Assembly: GCA_947179155.2 (NCBI GenBank)
Contig: OX359275.1
Location: 5,831,501 to 5,895,500 of the forward strand
DNA: 64,000 bases
Source: Hedera helix
Taxonomy: Eukaryota > Streptophyta > Magnoliopsida > Apiales > Araliaceae
Direction: 5' to 3'
The notes under the pieces: model-generated
Told to the model about the DNA's origin: nothing
Seen by the model: only the letters and a program-made list of their open reading frames with translations
The model's database searches: none
Program-made: the position numbers and the translations under genes
Shown: piece by piece, positions 1 through 10,769 of the stretch
How the letters are laid out: each line of letters begins with the position of its first letter
Position numbering within the stretch: the first letter of the stretch is position 1

Positions 1-168
1 GGTAAAGTAATGGTGGAATATTATTTGAAGGCGGGGTTTGTGTTAGGATATCAGATAAATAATGAAAGGGTGAAAGATTAATATACATAAATGGAGCTAA
101 TACCTAATGACTTAAGTTTTTAGGTCAAGTTGGGTTTCAAACATGTATATTAGTGCTTTGTGTACGTG
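1..168 (+). mobile_element. LTR fragment of the small TRIM-like family, cut by a hAT insertion
   Basis: A G-rich stretch (about 28-40) precedes TGTTAGGATATCAG at 41. From there to 168 the sequence resembles the small LTR at 44660-44847: shared segments include the 'ataaataatgaaag' block and the 'ttcaaacatgta' block. The LTR stops at 168, where a hAT terminus begins. This would be the 3' LTR of another copy of that family, with the window edge removing its internal part. Similarity is by eye and the copy is diverged. Confidence 0.4.
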
Positions 169-475
169 TAGACATGCACATCGGGCCAGCCTGGCCTAGT
201 CCAGCCCAAGCTTGGCAGGTCTTGGCCGTTGACCAGGCTAGGCCAGGCTAGGCTTTGATATAGAAAAGGCAAGGCCAATCCGAGGCGAGCTTGAGGTGTG
301 AAAAACGAGCCTGTTTCAACCTGCGATCCAAGCCAGGCCAGGCCGAGACTTAAGTTAAGTAGTAATGTTACAAGTTTATGTTTTTTGGATCGGTGCTCAC
401 TGCTTAGTAAAATTGCCAAGGATGGTACAATTCACAAGGCCCAAGACTCCGTCTCTGACTCTCTACGTGTGCATG

Positions 476-478
<3 letters not shown>

Positions 479-524
<46 letters not shown>
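479..524. repeat. (TA)n microsatellite
   Basis: An uninterrupted TA dinucleotide run lies inside the hAT 3' non-coding region. Confidence 0.95.
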
Positions 525-527
<3 letters not shown>

Positions 528-744
528 ATAACCCTCAAAACATAATACAACTCGTCCATATTAAAAAAGGAAATAAAAGTTGATGTAATTATTAAAAGTA
601 ATATAGTACAAGTTTACAATTTACAATAATGAATAATTATAAGTTTATAATTTTAAAGTATAACTTAAGCAATAATTAATTACTCATTGGTTACAAATAC
701 TTGTCTTCAAAATTTTAAAATATATGTTTTCAAATATTCAATAT

Positions 745-890
745 TCATAGAATTGAACTTTCAACTGTTTCTGCTCCAACTTCGAGATATTCCGAACTAT
801 CTTGATCGTCTATTACGTCTTGTATTCTTCTTTGCGCGGCAAGATAATCTCTATAGTAAATTCATATTTTCAACGATTTCGGACTAAGTG
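745..890 (-). pseudogene. hAT transposase pseudogene, C-terminal tail
   Basis: Read on the minus strand, this segment gives RDYLAAQRRIQDVIDDQD, then an acidic tail and a TGA stop at 745-747. A Y/W-rich motif followed by a basic stretch and an acidic tail is typical just after the hATC dimerisation domain of plant hAT transposases. An in-frame TGA lies a few codons before RDYL. The segment is the direct continuation of 13738-15055: the reading frame runs across the LTR insertion at 890/13738. The same tail, also degenerate, occurs in the deletion derivative at about 46880-46960. Confidence 0.7.
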
Positions 891-2122
891 TGTGACACCT
901 CAGGATTTTCCAGTAATTTCAATTAAGGATTTTTATGAATTAAGTAAAGGTTATGAGATAAAACCTGGTTTAAATGATAGAATGTATTATAAAATGATTA
1001 AATGTGAATTATTGTGTGATCAATGTGTTGTTATGACCCTTGTGGTAGGTTGTGTATGGATATATGTATATTTGAATTAATAAAGAAGCAGAAACAATTT
1101 GACCTAATTGATATATTAGGGATTAGGGATTAATAAAGTTAATGAGCTTTGAAGCGTTGAAGTTTTGAAGTTAAGAAGAATTTGAGATTTATGGATTTAG
1201 GTAAGATAATTGTTTATATGATGTTAAATATGGAATATAATACTCCGAGAGTGTGTAGAATGAATATCGAATGCAAAGATGGTTCAAATTTACATTATAT
1301 ATGTTATGTAAACGAGTGAAATGATGTAAAGATTTTAAAATGGTTATACGAGCGTATAAGTATAAATGATAATGGATTATGGTAATCTGATCGAGGTTCG
1401 CTTCTCGAGGAAGCAATTTATGGACAAACGAGTAATTTGATTATATGGATATGTTGGAAATTTAAATTAGTTGAATGTGGAATTGAAATGGTTTGTAGGG
1501 AATTAAAATGGTAATGTTATGCAAAGGGATATGATGATAAGTTAGTTAATTAATTGAATAAATTAATGTTTTAAAGTGTGACAATTGTTATGGGACAAGC
1601 CAATTATGAGGTATTTAACGATGGAATGAAATTCAATCATAATGAAACAATGTTGGATCGAAAAAGACTTGAATTGGATTAAAAATGAATAAGTTATGAT
1701 TATATTGGATTAAATTTCCTAGAATTTGCGCATAAAGACAAGGATGTCCTTGACAAGTTGAAAAATGACATATGTGTCCTAGAGTGATGTAATGACCATT
1801 AAGCCCTTATTTTGTAAAGTGAAATGTCCTTAATATCCCTAACCATGCAAAGTTAAGCTAACTTGATATGAGTTAGTTGTTGGAGGAATTTGACCAACTT
1901 ATATATGTATATAATTTATATGTATCAAGCTAGCTTATTCATTCTTACTGAGTTCATTCGAAAGTTCAAGAGAGAAAGAGAAAAAGAAGAAGCAAAGCTA
2001 GGGTTTGATGAAGCCATGGAAGATTTGCTAGAGAAAGTGATCAAGATGGAAGAAAGTAACTATCAAAGTGATGAATAAAGCTTTAGCAAGCTTTAAAGCT
2101 AGAAGAAAGATAAACTCATGAA

Positions 2123-2127
2123 GGTAT
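2123..2127. repeat. Target-site duplication GGTAT, left copy
   Basis: GGTAT immediately precedes the copia LTR and is repeated at 10770-10774 just after the other LTR. A 5-bp TSD is normal for copia integrases. Confidence 0.9.
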
Positions 2128-3666
2128 TGTTAGGGTTTCGACACAGTGAAAGCAGCGGAATTTAAAATTTTTTTCGAAACCCTAAGACAGGATCCATGCG
2201 AAAACAGATTAATCAGAGGTTTAGATTATTTTACCGATTATCTGAGATGTTGAGAAGACGATGGAATTCTGGAACGGCTTCGAATCTTCAACGCAATCCA
2301 GTGACTACGTCTCTACGGTATCCACACGAACGCTCCGCGAATCGTCCCACGATCTGCAGCAAAAGGAACCGCGGTACTAGCCACCAAGATCAGGATTTCT
2401 AACCTATTTTTCTCTCTAGCCTCTTTCTGAAAGCGGCTAGGGTTTTAGTTTTTCCTTACGTGACTTTTTGGACTACTGATATATCATATATATAGTAGTT
2501 AATAGGAATTAACTAAAACCTAAAATCAATAGAAAAATAAAATCCGAATTTATATATATTATATTTTAATTAAGTCTTACTTAATTAATATACATATATA
2601 CAAATTATCCTATTAATTTAAATTCGTAATTTTTAAATACTATCAATCATATTGACATATTTAAAATACTTACAATTTAAATTAATTCCTTTTTAATTAC
2701 GTTCTAAGTGTGTGACCCTATAGGTTATTATTATGTTGGCAATAATTTTAAAATCATATTATAAAATTATAAACAGTGAGCGGCATCTAGTAATGCATCA
2801 CTGCTACCCAAATAATAATAAGATCGGTGATTCGATACAACCTTTTCGTGACCAATGTCTCAATGTAATTTAATCATTTTAACCTTATATCATAGATTAA
2901 ACTCGAGGCATGGAATGTGTCATACTCTTCATAATTTAATCTGAGTTTTCTTGATCAATGAGTAGACTATATGAAACAAATTAATATTTGAGCATGGCCA
3001 TGCATTTCATAGTTCTACTCAATCAAGAGGCCTATGGATATCACCCCTAATATATAGGAGGGTTAAATTCCATCTAGATCACTCATATTCCTCACACGAT
3101 TCATGATGTACCCAATAATCACCTTTATTGTCCACCCTATTAAAGGTGACATTTGATGATATCAAAGTACACAAATTCTCGTGTAATAATATAGTGACTT
3201 CAGGTCGAAGGATCATTACATCATTGTCACTATAAGAATTTCTTATGACACTTTGCATAATGCTCCATGTAGAATTCTCATGGTGGGTCAGTCCAGTACA
3301 TTGTTCTCTAACATGTACCTATGCATTGACTCAAATATCTCATATATTTATGACCAATGAGATTTGGCCATCAGTCAATCCACATACTAGTCTCAATGCA
3401 TCATTGTTGTCCCATTAACAATGATACTCGACTAGGGACATTTAAGAGCAATGATACTAATTATAATTATATAATCTCATGTTCAAGTCACATACTTAAA
3501 ACTATATAATTCGTATCATTATTCTAAGGGCTTTTATTATGTTAACATTTATATAACGCAGTAAATGAAATCATAATAAAATAATCTATTTATTCAATCA
3601 AATATAATATCAAAAATGTTAAGCAATTACATCAAATAATTAGCCTCTAGGGCATAAACTCTAACA
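2128..3666 (-). repeat. Copia 3' LTR (left)
   Basis: It begins TGTTAGGG and ends CTCTAACA, and matches 9231-10769 over its full 1539 bp. Differences seen by eye include one base near 2198 and changes around 2391, 2442 and 3211. Relative to minus-strand transcription it is the 3' LTR. Confidence 0.95.
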
Positions 3667-3680
3667 ATCTCCCACTTGCA
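3667..3680 (-). other. Polypurine tract of the copia element
   Basis: On the minus strand GTGGGAGAT directly abuts the start of the 3' LTR, the expected place for plus-strand DNA priming. It lies just after the stop of the gag-pol remnant. Confidence 0.75.
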
Positions 3681-6600
3681 CTAGAGCCAATCACTCATGT
3701 ATCTAATACCCATGGAACTAGTGTGACCTTCGTGCTTCTGCTGCGACAAAGCCTTGGTCAGTGGATCTGCAACATTATTATCTGTTGGCACTCTGCATAT
3801 ATGTACATCTCCTCTATTAATGATTTCACGGATGAGATGGTACCGCCTAAGTATATGCTTGGATCGTTGGTGAGATCTGGGTTCCTTAGCCTGTGCAATG
3901 GCTCCATCATTATCACAGTATAACTCAACTGGATCAACAATGGTTGGAACAACACCAAGTTCAGTGACGAACTTTTTAATCCATACAGCCTCATTGGCTG
4001 CACTAGAAGCAGCAATATACTCAGCCTCTGTTGTAGAATCGACTACTGTCTCTTGCTTCGAACTTTTCCAGCTAACAGCACCACCATTAACGCAAAACAC
4101 AAAACCTGACTGAGACTTATAGTCATCACTGTCAGTCTGGAAACTAGCATCTGTGTAACCCTTTACTGCCAGTTTATCTTCACCTCCATATACCAAGAAT
4201 GAATCCTTAGTCCTTTTCAGGTACTTGAGGATATTCTTGACTGCTGTCCAGTGACCTTCACCTGGATTCGACTGGTATCTGCTCGTCATGCTCAAAGCAT
4301 ACGAAACATCCGGACGAGTACATATCATTGCGTACATGATAGATCCAATTGCCGAAGCATAAGGGATCTTTCTCATACGCTCCTCATCATCTTGTGATTT
4401 AGGACATTGGGCCTTAGAGATCTTTACACCATGAGTCATGGGTAAGTGTCCTCTTTTTGCCTCTTGCATGCTGAACCGTTTCAGCACTTTATCAATATAT
4501 GTACTTTGACTTAGGCCAAGCATTTTTCTCGATCTATCTCGATAGATCTTGATACCTAAAATGTAGGTTGCATCGCCCAAATCTTTCATGGAGAAACATT
4601 TTCCTAACCATGTTTTTACAGCCTGTTAGGAAGGAACGTCATTCCCAATAATTAATATGCCGTCTACATATAATACCAGGAATACAATCTGACTCCCACT
4701 AACCTTCTTATATACACAAGGTTCATCTTCATTTTTTATAAAGCCAAACTCTTTGACTGCTTCATCAAATCGAAGATTCCAACTCCGAGAGGCTTGCTTC
4801 AATCCATAAATGGATCGCTGCAGCTTACATACCTTTCTAGCATCCTTTGGAGTGACAAAACCCTCAGGTTGTGTCATGTACACATCCTCAAGGAGATTTT
4901 CATTAAGGAAAGCAGTTTTGACATCCATCTACCAGATTTCGTAATCATAAAAGGCTGCAATAGCAAGTAAGATCCTGATGGATTTAACCATTGCCACTGG
5001 AGAGAAGGTTTCATCATAGTCAACACCTTGAACTTGTTTGAAACCTTTTGCTACCAGTCGGCCTTTATAGGTTTGTACATTACCATCCATGTCGGTTTTC
5101 TTCTTGAAAACCCATTTGCACCCGATTGGTTTTACCCCTTCGGGTGGATCAACCAAAGTCCATACTTGGTTAGTATACATGGAGTCCATATCAGATTTCA
5201 TGGCTTCAAGCCATCTCTCAGAATCTGGTCCATTCATAGCTTCTTGGTAGGAAACAGGTTCATCCTGATCTATGAGCATCACATCGCCGTTTTGAGTCAC
5301 AAGAAATCCATAATATCTCTCAGGCTCTTGGCGTGTCCTACTAGATCTACGAATGGCTTGTGTAATTTGAGCAGGTTCACTTTCCACAATATCTTGTGGT
5401 TCCTGCTCATGTTCCAACTCAGGTTCAATGATATTTTGTGGTTCACGAATTTCTTCGAGTTCTACTTTCCTCCCACTGTTTCCTTTAGAGACAAATTCTC
5501 TTTCTAGAAAAATACCAGTTCGAGCAACAACCACTTTGTTCTCAGAAGGTTTGTAGAAATAATACCCTTTTGTTTCCTTAGGGTATCCCACAAAATTACA
5601 TTTATCAGATTTGAGTCCGAGCTTGTCAGAAGCCAAACGTTTTACAAACGCCTCGCAACCCCAAATCTTCATGAACGACATACTAGGACGTTTCCCAGTC
5701 CACATCTCATATGGTGTCTTTTGAACCGTCTTTGTTGGAACACGGTTAAGTGTGAATGCAGCTGTCTCTAGGGCATGACCCCAGAAGCTTATTGGAAGAT
5801 ATGCATGACTCATCATTGATCGTACCATGTCCAACAAGGTGCGATTTCTCCTCTCAGACACACCATTCCATTGTGGTGTTCCAGGTGGAGTGAGTTGTGA
5901 TATAATACCACATTCCTTTAGAAGGTCATCAAAATCTTGGCTTAAGTATTCACCACCTCGATCGGATCGAAGGGCTTTTATGCTTTTGCCAAATTGGTTT
6001 TGAACTTCATTCTTGAATTCCTTGAACTTTTCTAAGGATTCGGATTTGTGTCTCATAAGATACACATATCCATATCTATTAAAGTCATCAGTAAATGTAA
6101 TGAAGTAATAGAACCTACCTCTTGCTAATGAACTCATGGGTCCACATACATCACTATGTATAAGTCCCAATATATCACTAGCCCGTTCACTGTGACCAGT
6201 GAAAGGGGCTTTAGTCATCTTACCTAATAAACAAGATTCACATTTTTCATATGATTCAAAATCAAATGAATCCAAAAACCCATCTTTATGGAGTTTGGAT
6301 ATGCGTTTCTCATTTATATGGCCTAAACGACAGTGCCAGAGATATGTCGGATTTGAATCATTTGATTTAAATCGTTTTGTATTTATGTTATAGATAGGCA
6401 TCTCTAAAGCAAGAATATAAAGACCATTAAACAATTGTGCAACACCATAACATATTTCATTTAAGTAAAACGAACAACTGTTGTTCTTTATTAAAAACGA
6501 AAAACCTTTCTTGTCCAAACAAGAAACAGAAATAATGTTTTTGCTCATAGCAGGCACAAAATAACAATCCTCTAATTCTAATACTAGCCCAGTGGGCAAA

Positions 6601-7649
6601 GATAAATGATAAGTTCCTACGGCTAGTGCAGCAACTTTTGCTCCATTCCCAACTCGTAGGTCAACCTCTCCTTTCGCCAAAGTCCTACTCCTTCGGAGTT
6701 CCTGCACATTAACACAAATGTGAGAACCACATCCAGTATCTAATACCCATGATGTAGAAGTAGACAAATTGACTTCTATAACATATATACCTGAATCAGA
6801 AGTCGTACTTCCTTTCTTTTTCTTCAGTTCTTCCAGATATGCATGACAGTTCCTCTTCCAGTGTCCAGGTTTTCCACAGAAGTGACAATCACCTTCTTTA
6901 GCTACCCCACCTTTAGGTTTTAAAGCCTGTTTGTTTTTGAAATTGGGTTTGGCACCAGATTTAGATCCTATCTTCTTCTTGCCTTTCCCTTTTCCCTTAG
7001 CATTCCCCTTTTGCACCATCATTATGGGATCGGGTCCTGCCTTTTTCATGTTGTTCTCGGCAGTTCTTAACATGCTCAACAACTCAGTAAGTGGTTTCGT
7101 AATTTCATTCATGAGATAATTCATGACAAATTGCGAGTAGCTGCTGTTCAAATATTGCAAAACTAGATCAGTTTGGGCTTCCGCAGTAATCGGAAAACCC
7201 AACCTAGCAAGGTACTCAATATACCCAATCATTTTCAGAACATGTGGACCAACTGGATCACGTTCACCCATCTTGCAGTGATACAACGCCTTGCTTGTAT
7301 CATACCTCTCCTGTCGAGCATGCCCTGCGAACAATTTCTTGAGATGCTCGATCATCTCATAAGCATCCATTAACTCATGTTGCTTCTGAAGCTCAGAGTT
7401 CATAGTTGCTAGCATGAGACAACTCACGTCTAGAGCATCATCTTGATGCTTCTTGTAAGCATTATGCTCTGCACGTGGTGCAGTGTTAGCTGGTGCTGCA
7501 GGAATGGGCCCATCAAGGACATAGAGCTTGCGCTCTTGTTTGAGGACAATCCTCAAGTTCCTATGCCAGTCTAGGAAATTAATTCCACTCAGCTTTTCCT
7601 TCTCAAGGACTGATCGTAGTGAAAGACTATTTGTGTTGTTGGTTGCCAT
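3681..7649 (-). pseudogene. Copia gag-pol polyprotein, disrupted by two in-frame stops
   Basis: One minus-strand frame is split into three blocks: 906 aa (4929-7649), 100 aa (4626-4928) and a block whose first Met is at 4589, running to 3681. Block 1 has a copia-type gag, a CX2CX4HX4C zinc knuckle (C255, C258, H263, C268), the protease DTG (304-306), the HHCC integrase finger (H439, H444, C470, C473), integrase D500, D563 and E599 (D,D35E spacing), and the RT start (about 820-906). Block 2 continues RT. Block 3 has the end of RT and RNase H (TDAS, STTEAEY, CDN). A TAG (4929-4931) and a TAA (4626-4628) interrupt RT without shifting the frame. The RT box reads YVDG (codon at 4659-4661) where the family has YVDD, so one catalytic aspartate is missing. 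Copia encodes its own replication proteins; this copy would need them in trans. Confidence 0.95.
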
Positions 7650-9217
7650 TGATATCTACAATTTATAAGTGCAAAAATAATAAGTCAAATTGCAGAGTTT
7701 TGATATTATGTAATTGATAATAGTACATTCCAAATATACCTCCCACTATTTTAATCAAATTAATAGCCCTCACCATTAATTCGGAAAGCATTTTTTATTA
7801 AATCTTTCTAGTGAGCTAAGATCCATATTTCATTACGCCTTAAGTTAGCTTTGGCTAATCTCTTAAAACATAATTATTTAGGTAGACAACCATTTATCAA
7901 TTATATCATATATAACTCTTAGATAGTTTGGTGAACAACATTTGTTCTAATCCATCTAATGGTACCTGCCAAACTCTATGCCTCTAAGTCCACAATCCTA
8001 TTGAGATAACTTAGTTAAGTCGGGCCCAATGCTTTTAACATTTTGGATATCACAATTATCCTATCGCATCTTACCAAGATAAATGGGGTACTTTGCTTTG
8101 GCAAACCTACATTCATTGATCAAGGTCTTGATGAGTGTCATTCATTGGAAGGCATCTGATTTAGACTTAATAATTTTATGAGGGATTTTATTAATTAATT
8201 TAGATCTCACCAATTTTAATCTTATTAAGCATGCACGTTATTTATCATAGCATATCGTATACAAGCATAAATAAAGTGCAAAAATTAAACGTGTCACAGT
8301 TATGGCCCAACCCTATGTCAATCCTTTCAAGCTAATGAAAAGATTGAAGGTCAGTCTATGGTGGTAAAAGGTCTTCAAAATAGTAGCTTCGTTGGACCTT
8401 CCTCGTTCACTTGTGTCTCCTCTCCATCATCATCTTGTCTTCTTGATTACACTTGTACATTACATGTTATAAAGAAACCTCGAGTTACATTCGAGGGGAT
8501 TTAGATGAGAAGAGAATATTACATCAGAATATAGAAAGGCACGACATGCAAGTCGTATTTCAAAAAACCAAAAACCACTAATCCTATGGGTCAAAAGAGC
8601 CATAACTGTGCACCATGCATATCACAATAAGCACATAACACAATTTATATCATTTAAAGAATATTATAAAAAAAAATATTTGGGGTCACGACCATCGTGC
8701 GCTACGGCGGGGGGGTCCAAGGGGGGGACTCCCCCCCTGGCGGTGGTCTCGCTGAACTCCTGAACTGCAGATTGTATACGAATCTGCAGATTGTAGAATT
8801 CCTGAACTGCAGATTGTATACGAATCTCGGAACCAATTCCAAAATCATATATAATCTGCCATGCAAATTGTATATGAATCTCTGAAACAATTTCAGAATC
8901 ATATACAATCTGTCATATTAAACAATATACCCAGAACAATACACCCAGAACATATCATATATGTCCAGTTTCGTTTAATCATATTAAACCGAATCTTCAT
9001 ACTTCTAATCCAATTAGAACAGAAGTTGTATTGTTCTTCCACCTTATAGAATACGATTAACAGAAACCATATACATGCATATATTTCAGATTTCCAGAAT
9101 ACGCATACATGTAAAATATCATATATTTAAACTCAGATCGGTAAACATGCATCATCATATATCATATATATCGAGTACAATTAAATCACGTAATCTGAAT
9201 TAATCGTTTCACAAGTA
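7650..9217 (-). other. Copia 5' untranslated leader
   Basis: About 1.57 kb separates the PBS from the gag ATG at 7649 and has no convincing ORF. It holds a G7-ACT-C7 inverted repeat (8721-8737) and short direct repeats (8755-8890). Packaging and dimerisation signals of retroelements usually lie in this region, but no function is shown here. Confidence 0.6.
8755..8890. repeat. Short direct repeats in the copia leader
   Basis: A 42-bp unit containing 'tgaactgcagattgtatacg' occurs at 8761 and 8803. Degenerate versions ('aattgtatatgaatctc' and 'aatcatatacaatctg') follow, some in inverted orientation. Confidence 0.7.
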
Positions 9218-9229
9218 GCTCTGATACCA
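9218..9229 (-). other. Primer-binding site (tRNA-iMet)
   Basis: On the minus strand TGGTATCAGAGC lies one base inside the 5' LTR end. It is the standard complement of the plant initiator tRNA-Met 3' end used by copia elements. Confidence 0.9.
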
Positions 9230-9230
9230 C

Positions 9231-10769
9231 TGTTAGGGTTTCGACACAGTGAAAGCAGCGGAATTTAAATTTTTTTTCGAAACCCTAAGACAGGATCCGT
9301 GCGAAAACAGATTAATCAGAGGTTTAGATTATTTTACCGATTATCTGAGATGTTGAGAAGACGATGGAATTCTGGAACGGCTTCGAATCTTCAACGCAAT
9401 CCAGTGACTACGTCTCTACGGTATCCACACGAACGCTCCGCGAATCGTCCCACGATCTGCAGCAAAAGGAACCGCGGTACTAGCCACCAAGATCTGGATT
9501 TCTAACCTATTTTTCTCTCTAGCCTCTTTCTGAAAGCGGCTAGGATTTTAGTTTTTCCTTACGTGACTTTTTGGACTACTGATATATCATATATATAGTA
9601 GTTAATAGGAATTAACTAAAACCTAAAATCAATAGAAAAATAAAATCCGAATTTATATATATTATATTTTAATTAAGTCTTACTTAATTAATATACATAT
9701 ATACAAATTATCCTATTAATTTAAATTCGTAATTTTTAAATACTATCAATCATATTGACATATTTAAAATACTTACAATTTAAATTAATTCCTTTTTAAT
9801 TACGTTCTAAGTGTGTGACCCTATAGGTTATTATTATGTTGGCAATAATTTTAAAATCATATTATAAAATTATAAACAGTGAGCGGCATCTAGTAATGCA
9901 TCACTGCTACCCAAATAATAATAAGATCGGTGATTCGATACAACCTTTTCGTGACCAATGTCTCAATGTAATTTAATCCTTTTAACCTTATATCATAGAT
10001 TAAACTCGAGGCATGGAATGTGTCATACTCTTCATAATTTAATCTGAGTTTTCTTGATCAATGAGTAGACTATATGAAACAAATCAATATTTGAGCATGG
10101 CCATGCATTTCATAGTCCTACTCAATCAAGAGGCCTATGGATATCACCCCTAATATATAGGAGGGTTAAATTCCATCTAGATCACTCATATTCCTCACAC
10201 GATTCATGATGTACCCAATAATCACCTTTATTGTCCACCCTATTAAAGGTGACATTTGATGATATCAAAGTACATAAATTCTCGTATAATAATATAGTGA
10301 CTTCAGGTCGAATGATCATTACATCATTGTCACTATAAGAATTTCTTATGACACTTTGCATAATGCTCCATGTAGAATTCTCATGGTGGGTCAGTCCAGT
10401 ACATTGTTCTCTAACATGTACCTATGCATTGACTCAAATATCTCATATATTTATGACCAATGAGATTTGGCCATCAGTCAATCCACATACTAGTCTCAAT
10501 GCATCATTGTTGTCCCATTAACAATGATACTCGACTAGGGACATTTAAGAGCAATGATACTAATTATAATTATATAATCTCATGTTCAAGTCACATACTT
10601 AAAACTATATAATTCGTATCATTATTCTAAGGGCTTTTATTATGTTAACATTTATATAACGCAGTAAATGAAATCATAATAAAATAATCTATTTATTCAA
10701 TCAAATATAATATCAAAAATGTTAAGCAATTACATCAAATAATTAGCCTCTAGGGCATAAACTCTAACA
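9231..10769 (-). repeat. Copia 5' LTR (right)
   Basis: It is 1539 bp and nearly identical to the left LTR. As the 5' LTR of the minus-strand element it should carry the promoter. It is followed by the second TSD copy GGTAT (10770-10774). Confidence 0.95.

Larger units (their letters stand above)
169..890 (-). mobile_element. hAT transposon, terminal part (3' side of the transposase)
   Basis: It begins with TAGACATGCACA (169-180), which matches the inverted right end of the complete element at 46147-47567. A GGCC/GGCCAGGCC-rich subterminal zone (about 180-350) follows, then a TA microsatellite and AT-rich DNA (560-745) matching 15070-15300. The last codons of the transposase lie at 745-890. 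The element is interrupted at 890 by an LTR insertion and resumes at 13738, as shown by the continuing hATC reading frame. The 8 bases before the terminus (tgtacgtg, 161-168) should be the TSD. I did not find the partner copy, so the other end is lost or rearranged. Confidence 0.75.
2128..10769 (-). mobile_element. Ty1/copia LTR retrotransposon, full length, coding region broken
   Basis: It is an 8642-bp element with two 1539-bp direct repeats, TG...CA ends, a GGTAT TSD, a PBS complementary to tRNA-iMet and a purine-rich tract. The single minus-strand gag-pol frame has the copia order gag, protease, integrase, RT, RNase H. The 5' LTR is the right-hand one. The two LTRs differ at only about ten bases by eye, so insertion is recent relative to the flanking LTRs. 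Two stop codons and a changed RT active site make this copy non-autonomous. It sits inside the solo LTR 891-13737. Confidence 0.95.

Noticed and set aside
480..524. TA run as the end of the hAT element (nearby 'tgtgcatgtata')
   Set aside because: The hAT sequence continues beyond it to 890 and the adjacent word lacks a matching TSD.
2196..2402. 68-aa ORF repeated at 9299-9505
   Set aside because: It lies in both copia LTRs; the duplication reflects the LTR pair, not a gene.
5028..5507. 159-aa plus-strand ORF inside the copia element
   Set aside because: Antisense shadow of gag-pol with no domain.
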